Below are positions 9,541 through 18,031 of a stretch of DNA of 64,000 nt, one piece after another. The stretch lies in contig NZ_CCMG01000018.1 in the NCBI RefSeq assembly GCF_000751075.1, positions 34,276 through 98,275 of the forward strand, in the 5' to 3' direction. The stretch comes from Rickettsia tamurae (GTDB lineage Bacteria > Pseudomonadota > Alphaproteobacteria > Rickettsiales > Rickettsiaceae). The position numbers and the translations under genes were made by a program. Below the pieces are notes generated by a model. It did not search any database. It saw nothing but the letters and a program-made list of their open reading frames with translations, and was not told the DNA's origin. How positions within the stretch are numbered: the stretch's first letter is position 1; the number at the start of each line of letters is the position of its first letter.

Positions 9541-9795
9541 AATGTCATTGCGAGCGACTGTAAGGGGCGTGGCAATCTCAGGAAGTTTGACGAGATTGCC
9601 GCTTCGCTTCTCGCAAGGCATTGTTGCATGGATCAGTTTTTTCAGTGTCCATCCCACGACTTGATCGCGGGATCCAGTTAAAAATACTAAAATTATTAGT
9701 ATTTTTTATTGTTTTTATGGACCCCATGGTCAAGCCACGGGGTGACACAGTGGGTTTTACCGGTTCACGCAACAACAATTCCTCCTCGCAATGAC
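9541..9795. repeat. Three-layer palindrome: C inside B inside A
   Basis: Outer A: GTCATTGCGAGCGACTG at 9541 and CTCGCAATGACG ending at 9795. Middle B: TTGTTGCATGGATCAG at 9621 and GGTTCACGCAACAA ending at ~9776. Inner C: 9646-9747, TGTCCATCCCACGACTTGAT to CAAGCCACGGGGTGACA, with an ATACTAAAATTATTAGTAT core hairpin. The A right arm (TTCTCGCAA) is repeated on both sides of B, which suggests that B entered A with a short target duplication. This fills most of the gap between dsbB and lysS; 9796-9920 is AT-rich, with a directly repeated ATTTAGTATATTGTTACTG (~9850-9895). Confidence 0.85.
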
Positions 9796-9920
9796 GCTAG
9801 TTTAGGCTTCAAAATCGCAAAAAATTCAAGTGATATTTTACAAATAAATAAATTTAGTATATTGTTACTGATTATTTAGTATATTGTTACTGATTATTAA
9901 TTAAAGTGCAAGAAAAATAA

Positions 9921-11489
9921 ATGTCAGAAATTTGGGAAGATGCAATTAAGTCAAATGCTTTGCCTTTTGTCGAGGCTAAGAAGATATTAGACAGCTTAAA
10001 CGGTAAAACTCCTGAAAAAGGTTATGTATTATTTGAAACGGGTTACGGTCCTTCAGGTTTACCTCATATCGGTACTTTTGGTGAGAATGCTCGTATGGTG
10101 ATGGTGCAGAAAGCGTTTGAGCAATTATCCGATATTCCGACTAAGCTAATTTGCTTTTCCGATGATATGGACGGGCTTCGTAAAGTGCCAAGTAATATCC
10201 CCAACCCTGAAATGGTAGCACAGTATATGGATATGCCGCTTACCTCTATCCCTGATCCGTTCAAGGAATGTGAAAGTTATGGGCATTATATGAATGCAAA
10301 GCTTCGCTCATTTCTTGATAAATTCGGCTTTAAGTATGAGTTTTATAGCAGTACTGAAAGTTATAAAGCGGGTATGTTTGATGAGATGCTACTAAAGGTG
10401 CTTGAGAAATATGATGAGATAATGGAGCTGATGCTACCGACTTTTAGGGAAGAGCGAAAGGCTACCTATTCACCTTTCATGCCTATATGCCCGAAAACAG
10501 GTAAAGTACTGCAAGTACCTATAGAAAAATGGGATGCTAAAGCAGGGACAGTTACGTATAAAGACGATGCCGGTAATTATATAGAAGTACCGGTAACGGG
10601 AGGGCATTGTAAATTACAGTGGAAGCCGGATTTTGGTATGCGTTGGGCTGCTCTTAAAGTCGATTATGAAATGTACGGCAAAGACCATTTGGCAAATGCT
10701 CGACTTTATTCGGAAATTTGCCGAATCCTAGGAGGAAAGCCGCCGGTGCAGCTATGTTATGAGCTATTCTTAGATGAAAACGGTGAGAAAATATCAAAAT
10801 CAAAAGGTAATAGTATTAGCGTTGATGATTGGCTTAAATATGCTCCTGTTGAAAGTATGGCATTATTTATGTACCAAAATCCGACTAGAGCTAAGCGTTT
10901 GTTTTTTGATGTAATTCCTAAAAATGTTGATGAATATATTACTTTTAATCAGAAATATCATTTAGAAGAGGATAGGGCAAAGCGTTTTGCAAATCCCGTT
11001 TATCACATCCATCACAGAAATGTACCGAAAATTGAGACTTTTGGAATTACCTATTCGTTGCTTTTAAATCTTACTTCTGTGTGTAATCCTTCCGATAAAT
11101 CGGTACTTTGGGGATTTATTAGCAAATATGAGCCAAAAGCAACTCCAAATACTAGTCCTTATCTTGACCACTTAGCAGAATTTGCTATAAGATATTATAA
11201 TGACTTTATTAAAGCACATAAATTATATTTAGCTCCTTCTGAAAAGCATAAGGTTATTTTACGGGGTATATTAGATATGTTATCTAGTATATCCGATCAA
11301 ACCGAGGCTGAAGTAATTCAGAAAGCAATATATGATATAGGAATGAAAGCAGGGTATGAAAATCTGCGTGATTACTTCAAAGATTTATATCAGATATTGC
11401 TTGGGCAGAATGAAGGTCCAAGACTTGGGACTTTTATAAAGCTTTACGGTATAAAAGAAACGATGAAGTTGGTTGAAGGGAAGTTGTAA
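9921..11489 (+). CDS. lysS: Lysyl-tRNA synthetase, class I
   Basis: Charges tRNA-Lys in the cytoplasm. This is the class I (archaeal-type) enzyme found in Rickettsia and some other Alphaproteobacteria in place of class II LysRS. HIGH-like HIGT at residues 49-52 ([16 protein letters not shown]), KMSKS-like KISKS at 290-294. 522 aa is full length. Its cognate tRNA-Lys(TTT) is at 27385. Upstream is a nested palindrome; the gene stands alone. Confidence 0.95.
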   Translation: MSEIWEDAIKSNALPFVEAKKILDSLNGKTPEKGYVLFETGYGPSGLPHIGTFGENARMVMVQKAFEQLSDIPTKLICFSDDMDGLRKVPSNIPNPEMVAQYMDMPLTSIPDPFKECESYGHYMNAKLRSFLDKFGFKYEFYSSTESYKAGMFDEMLLKVLEKYDEIMELMLPTFREERKATYSPFMPICPKTGKVLQVPIEKWDAKAGTVTYKDDAGNYIEVPVTGGHCKLQWKPDFGMRWAALKVDYEMYGKDHLANARLYSEICRILGGKPPVQLCYELFLDENGEKISKSKGNSISVDDWLKYAPVESMALFMYQNPTRAKRLFFDVIPKNVDEYITFNQKYHLEEDRAKRFANPVYHIHHRNVPKIETFGITYSLLLNLTSVCNPSDKSVLWGFISKYEPKATPNTSPYLDHLAEFAIRYYNDFIKAHKLYLAPSEKHKVILRGILDMLSSISDQTEAEVIQKAIYDIGMKAGYENLRDYFKDLYQILLGQNEGPRLGTFIKLYGIKETMKLVEGKL

Positions 11490-11496
11490 CCTATAT

Positions 11497-11846
11497 GTCA
11501 TTCCTGCGAAAGCAGGAATCCATAAAATAAAACTACAAAATTAAAATGTATTGGGTATATATATTATGCTAATAAGCATGGTACTTTATATATTGGTATT
11601 ACTAATAATATAATACGTCGTGCTTATGAACATAAACAAAAAATAATAAAGGGTTTTACCTCAAAATATAATATTATAAAGCTTGTTTATACAGAAGAAT
11701 TTACTGATATTAAAGAAGCACTTACGAGAGAAAAAACTTGAAAAAATGGAAGCGTAGTTGGAAAATAGAGCTGATAGAAAAAACTAATCCTGAATGAAAA
11801 GATTTAATTGAATAGTTCTATGGATTCCTGCTTTCGCAGGAATGAC
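11497..11846. repeat. Family-D palindrome arms flanking the GIY-YIG remnant
   Basis: GTCATTCCTGCGAAAGCAGG at 11497-11523 (27 nt with AATCCAT) and its exact reverse complement, ATGGATTCCTGCTTTCGCAG..., at 11820-11846. Each arm is itself a small hairpin. They lie 22 bp before and 4 bp after the GIY-YIG reading frame, so the whole 350 bp looks like one unit. A half C element (ATACCGTGGTCAAGCCACGG) follows at 11899-11925. Confidence 0.8.
11546..11815 (+). pseudogene. GIY-YIG endonuclease-domain protein (UPF0213-like), broken
   Basis: Small single-domain nuclease remnant of ~88 codons. ATG at 11546 opens MYWVYILC, then one base is missing or added and the frame continues NKHGTLYIGITNNIIRRAYE (the YIG and Arg motif), then FTSKYNIIKLVYTEEF. 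A second shift in the A-run at ~11740 leads into LKKWKRSWKIELIEKTNPE, then a TGA where the family has Trp, and KDLIE. The family is related to the UvrC/homing-endonuclease nuclease fold; cellular role unknown. It is precisely enclosed by family-D palindrome arms. Confidence 0.85.
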
Positions 11847-11936
11847 ATTACATAAACCAATTGTCATAAAACCATGAACAAATTATATTATAAAACTGGA
11901 TACCGTGGTCAAGCCACGGTATGACACCGAAAACAA

Positions 11937-12869
11937 ATGAATGAAATTTTTTGTAGTGCGTTACCTATTTTTTTAATTACGCTTCTTGGTAGTATTATCA
12001 AAAATAAATGGTTAACTTCGGAAGAATTTTGGCGTGGTATTGAGAAATTATCGTATTTTGTACTATTCCCTGCCATGCTGTTTAATTACGTATCTACTGC
12101 CGACTTAAGCGTTGCATCCATAATTAAATTAGTAGTGGCTCTTATTATATCCACTATTCTTGTATCAATCGGTCTTATAATTTACCAAAAAAAATACAAC
12201 ATAGATAAAGTCCAATTTACTTCCATTTTTCAAGGGTCGATTCGTTATAATAGCTACATTTTTTTTGGAGTAAGTAGCCCGCTGCTTGGTCCTAGCGGGC
12301 TTTTTATTGTTGCCGTTATTTCTTCTTATATGATTATTTTTACCAATATTTTATCGGTAATGATTTTCGCTTATTATATCCCTAGTAAATCCGTTACTAA
12401 TACTATTAGAACTAGTTTTGTTTTAATGATGAAATTAATTGTGCGTAATCCGTTAATTATCGCAAGTTTAGTAGGATTCGTTTTTAATTACTCAAATCTT
12501 GAATTACATTTAGGGCTTAGGAAAACGTTAGATAGCCTTTCTAATGCCGCTTTAGCTATCGGTATGCTAAATGTTGGGGCAGGGCTTAATTTTACTATTA
12601 GACAAGAGCTTTTATATAATGTAATGTTTACAAGCTTTGTTAAATTAGTTGCATTTCCTCTAGTTAGTGTAGTAGTACTATGGTTAATGTCTATTGACGG
12701 ATTAGATAGATCGGTAGGAATATTATATAGCTGTCTTCCATGTGCGAGTACGGCTTATGTTTTATCTCGTCAGCTTGACGGTGATCCTGATTCTATGGCG
12801 TCGATTATAACATTTACTACTTTTTTCTCGGTAGTTACTATATCAATTATTATGTATATAATGGGGTGA
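11937..12869 (+). CDS. AEC-family permease (auxin efflux carrier/malonate-type)
   Basis: Inner-membrane carrier of 310 aa with about ten spans; the N-terminus (LPIFLITLLGSIIKNKWLTS) and the GLRKTLDSLSNAALAIGMLN segment are typical of the AEC family (PF03547), whose characterised members move malonate, malate or similar acids. It lies 138 bp upstream of maeB on the same strand, so a role in dicarboxylate movement is a reasonable inference. The segment at 12276-12308 inside the gene forms a GC hairpin followed by a T-run. Confidence 0.82.
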   Translation: MNEIFCSALPIFLITLLGSIIKNKWLTSEEFWRGIEKLSYFVLFPAMLFNYVSTADLSVASIIKLVVALIISTILVSIGLIIYQKKYNIDKVQFTSIFQGSIRYNSYIFFGVSSPLLGPSGLFIVAVISSYMIIFTNILSVMIFAYYIPSKSVTNTIRTSFVLMMKLIVRNPLIIASLVGFVFNYSNLELHLGLRKTLDSLSNAALAIGMLNVGAGLNFTIRQELLYNVMFTSFVKLVAFPLVSVVVLWLMSIDGLDRSVGILYSCLPCASTAYVLSRQLDGDPDSMASIITFTTFFSVVTISIIMYIMG

Positions 12870-12877
12870 ATTTATCA

Positions 12878-12965
12878 CGTCATTGCGAGCGACCATAGGG
12901 AGCGCGGCAATCTCAAGAATTTGCCTGAGATTGCTTCGTCGAATTACATTCTTCTTGCAATGACG
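12878..12965. repeat. Palindromic repeat, family A
   Basis: CGTCATTGCGAGCGACCATA to CTTGCAATGACG, with the internal arm GGCAATCTCA and the partial arm GAGATTGCTTCG. It occupies most of the gap between the AEC carrier and maeB and could form a stable RNA hairpin between the two genes. Confidence 0.8.
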
Positions 12966-13007
12966 ATAAATTAAAACAAACAAACAAATAAAACAGGAAT
13001 TTCTAAA

Positions 13008-15311
13008 ATGGATGAAATGAATAAAATAAATTACGCTGAAGCACTTGAGTATCATGAAAAAGATAAGCCTGGTAAGATAGCTATTTCTGCAACAAAGTCT
13101 TTAGTTACTCAGCAAGATTTATCGCTTGCTTATTCACCGGGGGTTGCTGCTCCCTGCCTTGAAATTGCTAAAAATCTAGAGGAAGTATATAAATATACGG
13201 CAAGGGGTAATTTAGTTGCGGTGATCTCTAACGGCACTGCCGTACTTGGGCTTGGTAACTTGGGAGCTGCCGCTTCAAAACCGGTGATGGAAGGCAAAGC
13301 CGTACTATTCAAAAAATTTGCCGATATTGATGCAATTGACTTGGAAGTGAATACGGAAGACCCTGAAGAATTTATTAATGCCGTGAAGTATCTCAGTTAT
13401 AGTTTTGGGGGTATTAATCTTGAAGATATAAAAGCTCCAGAATGTTTTATTATAGAAGAAAAATTAAAATCTTTAATGGATATACCGGTCTTTCATGACG
13501 ATCAGCATGGAACGGCGATTATTACCGCCGCAGGGCTAATAAATGCTGCGTATCTTACTAATCGCAAGCTTGAAGATTTAAAAATCGTAGTTAACGGAGC
13601 AGGTGCAGCGGCTATTGCTTGTATTGATTTATTAATTGCTCTTGGAGTCGATAAATCAAAGATTATTTTATGTGATACTAAAGGTGTTGTTTACAAAGGA
13701 CGCCTAGAAGGTATGAATAAATGGAAAGAGCTATATGCAAGTGATACCAAATTTAGAACCTTAGCGGAAAGCTTAAATAATGCTGATGTATTTATAGGGT
13801 TATCGGTAAAAGGGGCAGTAACTAAAGACATGGTGAAGGGGATGGCAAATAATCCGATTATTTTTGCTATGGCTAACCCTGATCCGGAAATTACTCCTGA
13901 AGATATAAAGCTTGTGCGAGATGATGCGATTATAGCAACAGGGCGATCTGATTATAATAATCAGATTAATAATGTTATGGGATTTCCTTATATTTTTAGA
14001 GGAACATTAGATGTAAGAGCTAAGACTATTAATACGGAAATGAAAATAGCTGCAGCAAAAGCCATTGCAGATTTAGCCCGTAGACCTGTACCGGAAGAGG
14101 TGTATAAAGCTTACTCAGGGCGTAAGATGGTTTTCGGTAATGAGTATATTATTCCTGTGCCTTTTGATCCTCGTTTAATTACTGTAGTGGCAGCGGCGGT
14201 TGCCGTTGCTGCAATAGAAAGCGGCGTTGCTAGGGTTAAAGATTTTAGTATAGGTAAATATAAGAAAGAATTAGGTGGCAGATTAAACCCTACTGCTAAC
14301 TATATGAATTTCTTAGCTGAAAAAATTCATAATGCACCGCTTAAACGGATTGTTTTTGCTGAAGGTGAAGAAGAAGAAGTAATTTCTGCCGCTCTTATGA
14401 TGCGAGACGAGAAATACGGTCATCCGATTATAATTGGTCGTGTTGAACGAATTGAGGCTACGTTAAAAAAGATAGGTCAAGATATTAGCTTAGACGGAAT
14501 TCAAATAATGAATGCGGCCTTAAGCGATAGTTTAGAGAAATATACTGATTATTTATATAAAAGACTTCAGAGAAAAGGTTATTTATATCGTGATTGTGCA
14601 AAGCTTGTTAAAACTGATAAGAATATTTTTGCTGCTTGTATGGTAGCATGCGGTGACGGTGATGCTCTTTTAACTGGTGTTACGAAAAGTTATATCGATA
14701 GTTTAGAAGATATCATGAAAGCCATTTCACCAAAACCTAATCGTAGAATCTTTGGCTATTCAATTATGATTACTAAAGATAATAATATTATTATTGCTGA
14801 TAATTGTATTACCGAATATCCAAACAGCTGGGAACTTGCACAAATAGCAACCCAAACTGCAGAAATTGCTAAAAATATGGGAATCACTCCTCGTGTTGCA
14901 CTTCTTTCTTTTTCAACATTCGGTAATTCTTCTAAGGAAAAAACAGCTCGTATTCGTGAAGCAGTAAATATACTAGATAATTTTAGCAAAGACAAAGAAG
15001 AGCTGAGCGGCATGAAAGTAGATTTTGAATATGACGGAGAGATGTCGGTTAAGGTGGCTTTAGATGGTGATTTACGTAAATTATATAAATTTTGTAGATT
15101 ATCAGGATCTGCAAATGTATTAATTATGCCTGGTTTAAATTCAGCTGCTATTTCTACTGAATTGTTACAAGAATTTTCATCAAATAGCTTTATAGGTCCT
15201 ATAACAAACGGTTTTGAAAAACCCGTTCAAATACTTCAAGCTACAGCAACAGCTAATGAAATACTAAAAATAGCAACTTTTGCTTGCGTTGAAGCTATAA
15301 AAGAGGTTTAA
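13008..15311 (+). CDS. maeB: NADP-dependent malic enzyme with phosphotransacetylase-like C-terminal domain
   Basis: Oxidatively decarboxylates malate to pyruvate and CO2 with NADP. Residues 1-~430 are the malic enzyme ([36 protein letters not shown]; nucleotide loop [11 protein letters not shown]). Residues ~440-767 are the phosphotransacetylase-like domain ([23 protein letters not shown]-type end [17 protein letters not shown]) found in hybrid malic enzymes, normally regulatory. The start could be M1 (13008) or M4 (13017); AGGA lies ~10 nt before M1. Full length. In Rickettsia, which lack glycolysis, this is a main route from TCA intermediates to pyruvate. Confidence 0.95.
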   Translation: MDEMNKINYAEALEYHEKDKPGKIAISATKSLVTQQDLSLAYSPGVAAPCLEIAKNLEEVYKYTARGNLVAVISNGTAVLGLGNLGAAASKPVMEGKAVLFKKFADIDAIDLEVNTEDPEEFINAVKYLSYSFGGINLEDIKAPECFIIEEKLKSLMDIPVFHDDQHGTAIITAAGLINAAYLTNRKLEDLKIVVNGAGAAAIACIDLLIALGVDKSKIILCDTKGVVYKGRLEGMNKWKELYASDTKFRTLAESLNNADVFIGLSVKGAVTKDMVKGMANNPIIFAMANPDPEITPEDIKLVRDDAIIATGRSDYNNQINNVMGFPYIFRGTLDVRAKTINTEMKIAAAKAIADLARRPVPEEVYKAYSGRKMVFGNEYIIPVPFDPRLITVVAAAVAVAAIESGVARVKDFSIGKYKKELGGRLNPTANYMNFLAEKIHNAPLKRIVFAEGEEEEVISAALMMRDEKYGHPIIIGRVERIEATLKKIGQDISLDGIQIMNAALSDSLEKYTDYLYKRLQRKGYLYRDCAKLVKTDKNIFAACMVACGDGDALLTGVTKSYIDSLEDIMKAISPKPNRRIFGYSIMITKDNNIIIADNCITEYPNSWELAQIATQTAEIAKNMGITPRVALLSFSTFGNSSKEKTARIREAVNILDNFSKDKEELSGMKVDFEYDGEMSVKVALDGDLRKLYKFCRLSGSANVLIMPGLNSAAISTELLQEFSSNSFIGPITNGFEKPVQILQATATANEILKIATFACVEAIKEV

Positions 15312-15351
15312 TTACTATATCTTTAAAATCAATTAACTTGTGAGAGGTAAA

Positions 15352-16177
15352 GTGGCTTCGATTACAGAACTTCATAAAAAAATATACAAGAAATTACAAA
15401 AGATTTACGAAAACATGATCCTCAAATACCTGATACCAGTAAAAAACCGTTAGCTTCTAGAGAAAATTTTGAAGATCTAATACATTCTAATTTAGGAAAG
15501 CCTGTACGAAGTAAACCGCTTTCTTTTGATGAAGAGTTAAAGAAAAAAGTTCAAAGCAGACAAGTAAAGGATTCTTCCGAGCAGCAAACAAAGATTACAG
15601 AAGAAAAAATAGATAAACGTATAGAAGAATTAAAGCAAAAACAGAAAGAACTAGAAGATAGGAAAAAGGGGCTTGAAGAAAAAAAGCTCATTCTAATATT
15701 ACTAGAGAAGAAAGATGGAAAATCGTTGCAGAATTAGAAGCTATTAATAATCAATTTAAGGCTATAGAAAAAGAACATAATACTATTAATAGTGCTTCCG
15801 ATAGAGAAAAAAAGTTTGAAACTTCTACAAAAAGAGAACCGACAGCTGCAGATTTATAGTAACAAGGAGCATTAGCAGCTATAAAACGTATGAAAGAAGA
15901 GAAGATAAAACAGCAGCAAGCAGAAGCTGTTAATCAATCTTCAAAAAATACTACAACTATGCCTAGCGGTACTATACCGATGCCGCCTCCAATGCCTGGA
16001 AGCGGTATTCCTATTCCCCCATCGCCTCCGCCACCACCTATATCAATTCCAAAGACTATAAAAAAAGAGGTAAAGGATATTGGTAAACAAATGCCTCAAG
16101 GAGGAGATAATCATAAAGAAGAACTAGCAAAAGCTATAGCGGTACAAAGAAAGAAAATAGAACCTACAGGAATATAA
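15352..16177 (+). pseudogene. Coiled-coil, proline-rich protein in several frames
   Basis: GTG at 15352, after AGAGG, begins VASITELHKK; the frame then shifts by one base to ITKDLRKHDPQIPDTSKKPL and a charged coiled coil (IDKRIEELKQKQKELEDRKK). It shifts again at ~15690 to NITREERWKIVAELEAINNQ, meets two stops at 15857-15862, and ends with the open 15890-16177 part: IPMPPPMPGSGIPIPPSPPP followed by a charged tail (HKEELAKAIAVQRKKIE). Coiled coil plus polyproline plus a short basic helix recalls actin-cytoskeleton effectors such as WH2 proteins, but I see no certain WH2 motif and it is not RickA. Family unknown. Confidence 0.65.
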
Positions 16178-16596
16178 CTTGCTGCATGAATCGAAAAATA
16201 AGTTCGGTGTCATACCGTAGTCAAGTCACGGTGTGACAGGAGTGGAATTAATCCACGCAACAGCATCTTTACAAGAATAACTTAAGAATGGTTAAGATGT
16301 CCTATAAAGCAACCATGTTTAGGCAATATTCATTATTAAATTCCTTTCTTCTTGATTCAATTAAAGAGTCAACTAATGATATGTTATATTTATTTCTAGA
16401 TTTTACTAATGCTTGAAATTCTTTAATTTTATTTTTTAGCGAAAATTAATAAGATTTTTGTTGGAATAGTTATTCATATTTCAAAAAAATCTTATAATTT
16501 GTAGACAAAAAGAGTAAAAATAGATTAAATTAATTTTCTTTCAGACAGCCTAAATAGTTGGTATCATATGATGTTGTCACCAAAAGAAAATATTAT
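16178..16596. other. Gene-free stretch with a short C hairpin
   Basis: TGTCATACCGTAGTCAAGTC at 16208 to TGTGACA at 16238 is a single-hairpin form of family C, with a B fragment (ATCCACGCAACA) after it. The rest (to 16596) is AT-rich with no coding frame I can support. The frame of the following MFS gene is open from a TTG at 16558, but there is no ribosome site there. Confidence 0.55.
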
Positions 16597-17925
16597 ATGT
16601 CTAATTCAGCTTTTTTAGTTGCATTTTTTACAACGATTATCCGTTATTATGATTATGCTCTATTCGGTTTATCGGCTAGTATTCTTGCACAAAATTTCTT
16701 ACCTAATATAGAGCAGGATAAACAACTACTCGGTTTTTTTGCCATTCTTAGTGCAGCCGTTATAGTGCGACCTTTAGGGTCTTTAATTTTTGGATTTATC
16801 GGAGATAAATACGGGCGTACTAAATCTATCAAGATATCAATGTTCATGAGTAGCATTTCTACCGGATTAATTGCTATTACTCCTTCCTTTGAGATAATAG
16901 GTATTTTTGCTACGGTAATACTAACATTATGTCGAATGGTTTTTTTAGCAAGCCTTGCCGGGGAAGTTGACGGAATAAAGGTTTATGTAGCTGAAAAAAC
17001 AGGAAATAATCGGAAAAATTTAAATATAGGAATAGTTTCATGTTGTAGCCAAATAGGGGCATTATTTGCGGCTATAGCTTATTATTACGCTAGTAATTCC
17101 GATATCCAATATTTATGGCGTTTTAATTTCTTTATCGGTGCAATATTTGGTTTATTTGCTATTTTGATGAGAAATTTTTTTAAAGAAAGTAGCGAATTTT
17201 TATATTATAAAGGTACTATAGAGCTAAATTTAGAAAGGTTTAGACAAGATGAATTTAAGGAAGAGTCTGCGGAGCGTACAAAAGTACGTGAACACAGACG
17301 AATGCCGAAAAATTCGCTTGTATTAAGCTTTCTAAATGACGCTCGGCAAATTATAAAAGATAATAAACTATCCTTTATAATAGCATTATTAGTAAACGGT
17401 GCTATTGGAGGAGTATACCATTTTTTAGTAATTTTCTTAGGAGTTTTTTTAACAAAAATAGCTTTTATAAATCATCCTGAAATAAGATTTATGAATATAG
17501 CTCTTACTACTACCTATGGAATATCAGCCGTTTTTGCAGGGCTGCTTGCCGATAAAATAAACCCTTTAAGACAGATTGCATGGGCTTTATTTGCCAGCAT
17601 TATTGTTGCTTTAGGAATGCAAATAATGTTATACAAACAAATATTTAATATTCTCTGTCCCGTTATATTAATAGGGCTTGTAGCATTTTATGCAGTACCG
17701 CTACAAATTATTGTTCAATCCTTATTTAAGACTAATGTTAAAATGAGGCTTTATAGTCTATCACATTCTTTTGGAGGTATTATTCTATCCTCAACTACTC
17801 CTTTCTTTAGTATGTTGTTGTGGCAAAATTTTAAGTCACTATCTCTAACTTTAAGCTTTTTCATATTTTTGCTTATAATATTAATGAGTACAGTGTTGGT
17901 TTTACGTAGGATGTCATCCTCGTAA
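16597..17925 (+). CDS. MFS transporter (ProP-like) with an in-frame palindrome insertion
   Basis: Inner-membrane major facilitator, 12 spans expected, ~442 aa from the ATG at 16597 ([11 protein letters not shown]). The MFS loop motif is [11 protein letters not shown] after span 2. N-terminal sequence ([20 protein letters not shown]) is like the Rickettsia ProP/osmolyte-metabolite group; the substrate is unknown. Between spans 6 and 7 (cytoplasmic loop), ~36 residues ([20 protein letters not shown], then [15 protein letters not shown]) are unrelated to MFS and are repeat family E read in frame. The loop position should tolerate the insert, so the protein may still work. Confidence 0.85.
   Translation: MSNSAFLVAFFTTIIRYYDYALFGLSASILAQNFLPNIEQDKQLLGFFAILSAAVIVRPLGSLIFGFIGDKYGRTKSIKISMFMSSISTGLIAITPSFEIIGIFATVILTLCRMVFLASLAGEVDGIKVYVAEKTGNNRKNLNIGIVSCCSQIGALFAAIAYYYASNSDIQYLWRFNFFIGAIFGLFAILMRNFFKESSEFLYYKGTIELNLERFRQDEFKEESAERTKVREHRRMPKNSLVLSFLNDARQIIKDNKLSFIIALLVNGAIGGVYHFLVIFLGVFLTKIAFINHPEIRFMNIALTTTYGISAVFAGLLADKINPLRQIAWALFASIIVALGMQIMLYKQIFNILCPVILIGLVAFYAVPLQIIVQSLFKTNVKMRLYSLSHSFGGIILSSTTPFFSMLLWQNFKSLSLTLSFFIFLLIILMSTVLVLRRMSSS
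17237..17345 (+). repeat. Palindromic repeat, family E, inside the MFS gene
   Basis: About 109 bp, from GGTTTAGACAAGATGAATTT to CTTTCTAAATGACGC, with the central hairpin GCGTACAAAAGTACGTG. The same sequence occurs twice in addB (53250-53380 and 54735-54852, in other orientation or frame). It adds a charged peptide to the central loop of the carrier. Confidence 0.8.
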
Positions 17926-18031
17926 AAAGGCTTGTTGTGTGGATCGGAAAACGCACTCGTTGTCATCCCGTGGCTTGACCACGGGATCCAAAAAACAACT
18001 TAAAATATACATAGAAATAACATCAATTGCC

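Noticed and set aside
9526..9657. N-terminal extension of DsbB by 44 residues
   Set aside because: The extension is palindrome sequence; the ATG at 9525 gives the normal family length.
15890..16177. RickA actin nucleator
   Set aside because: It has polyproline and charged helices, but the rest does not match the RickA sequence I know, and no definite WH2 motif is visible.
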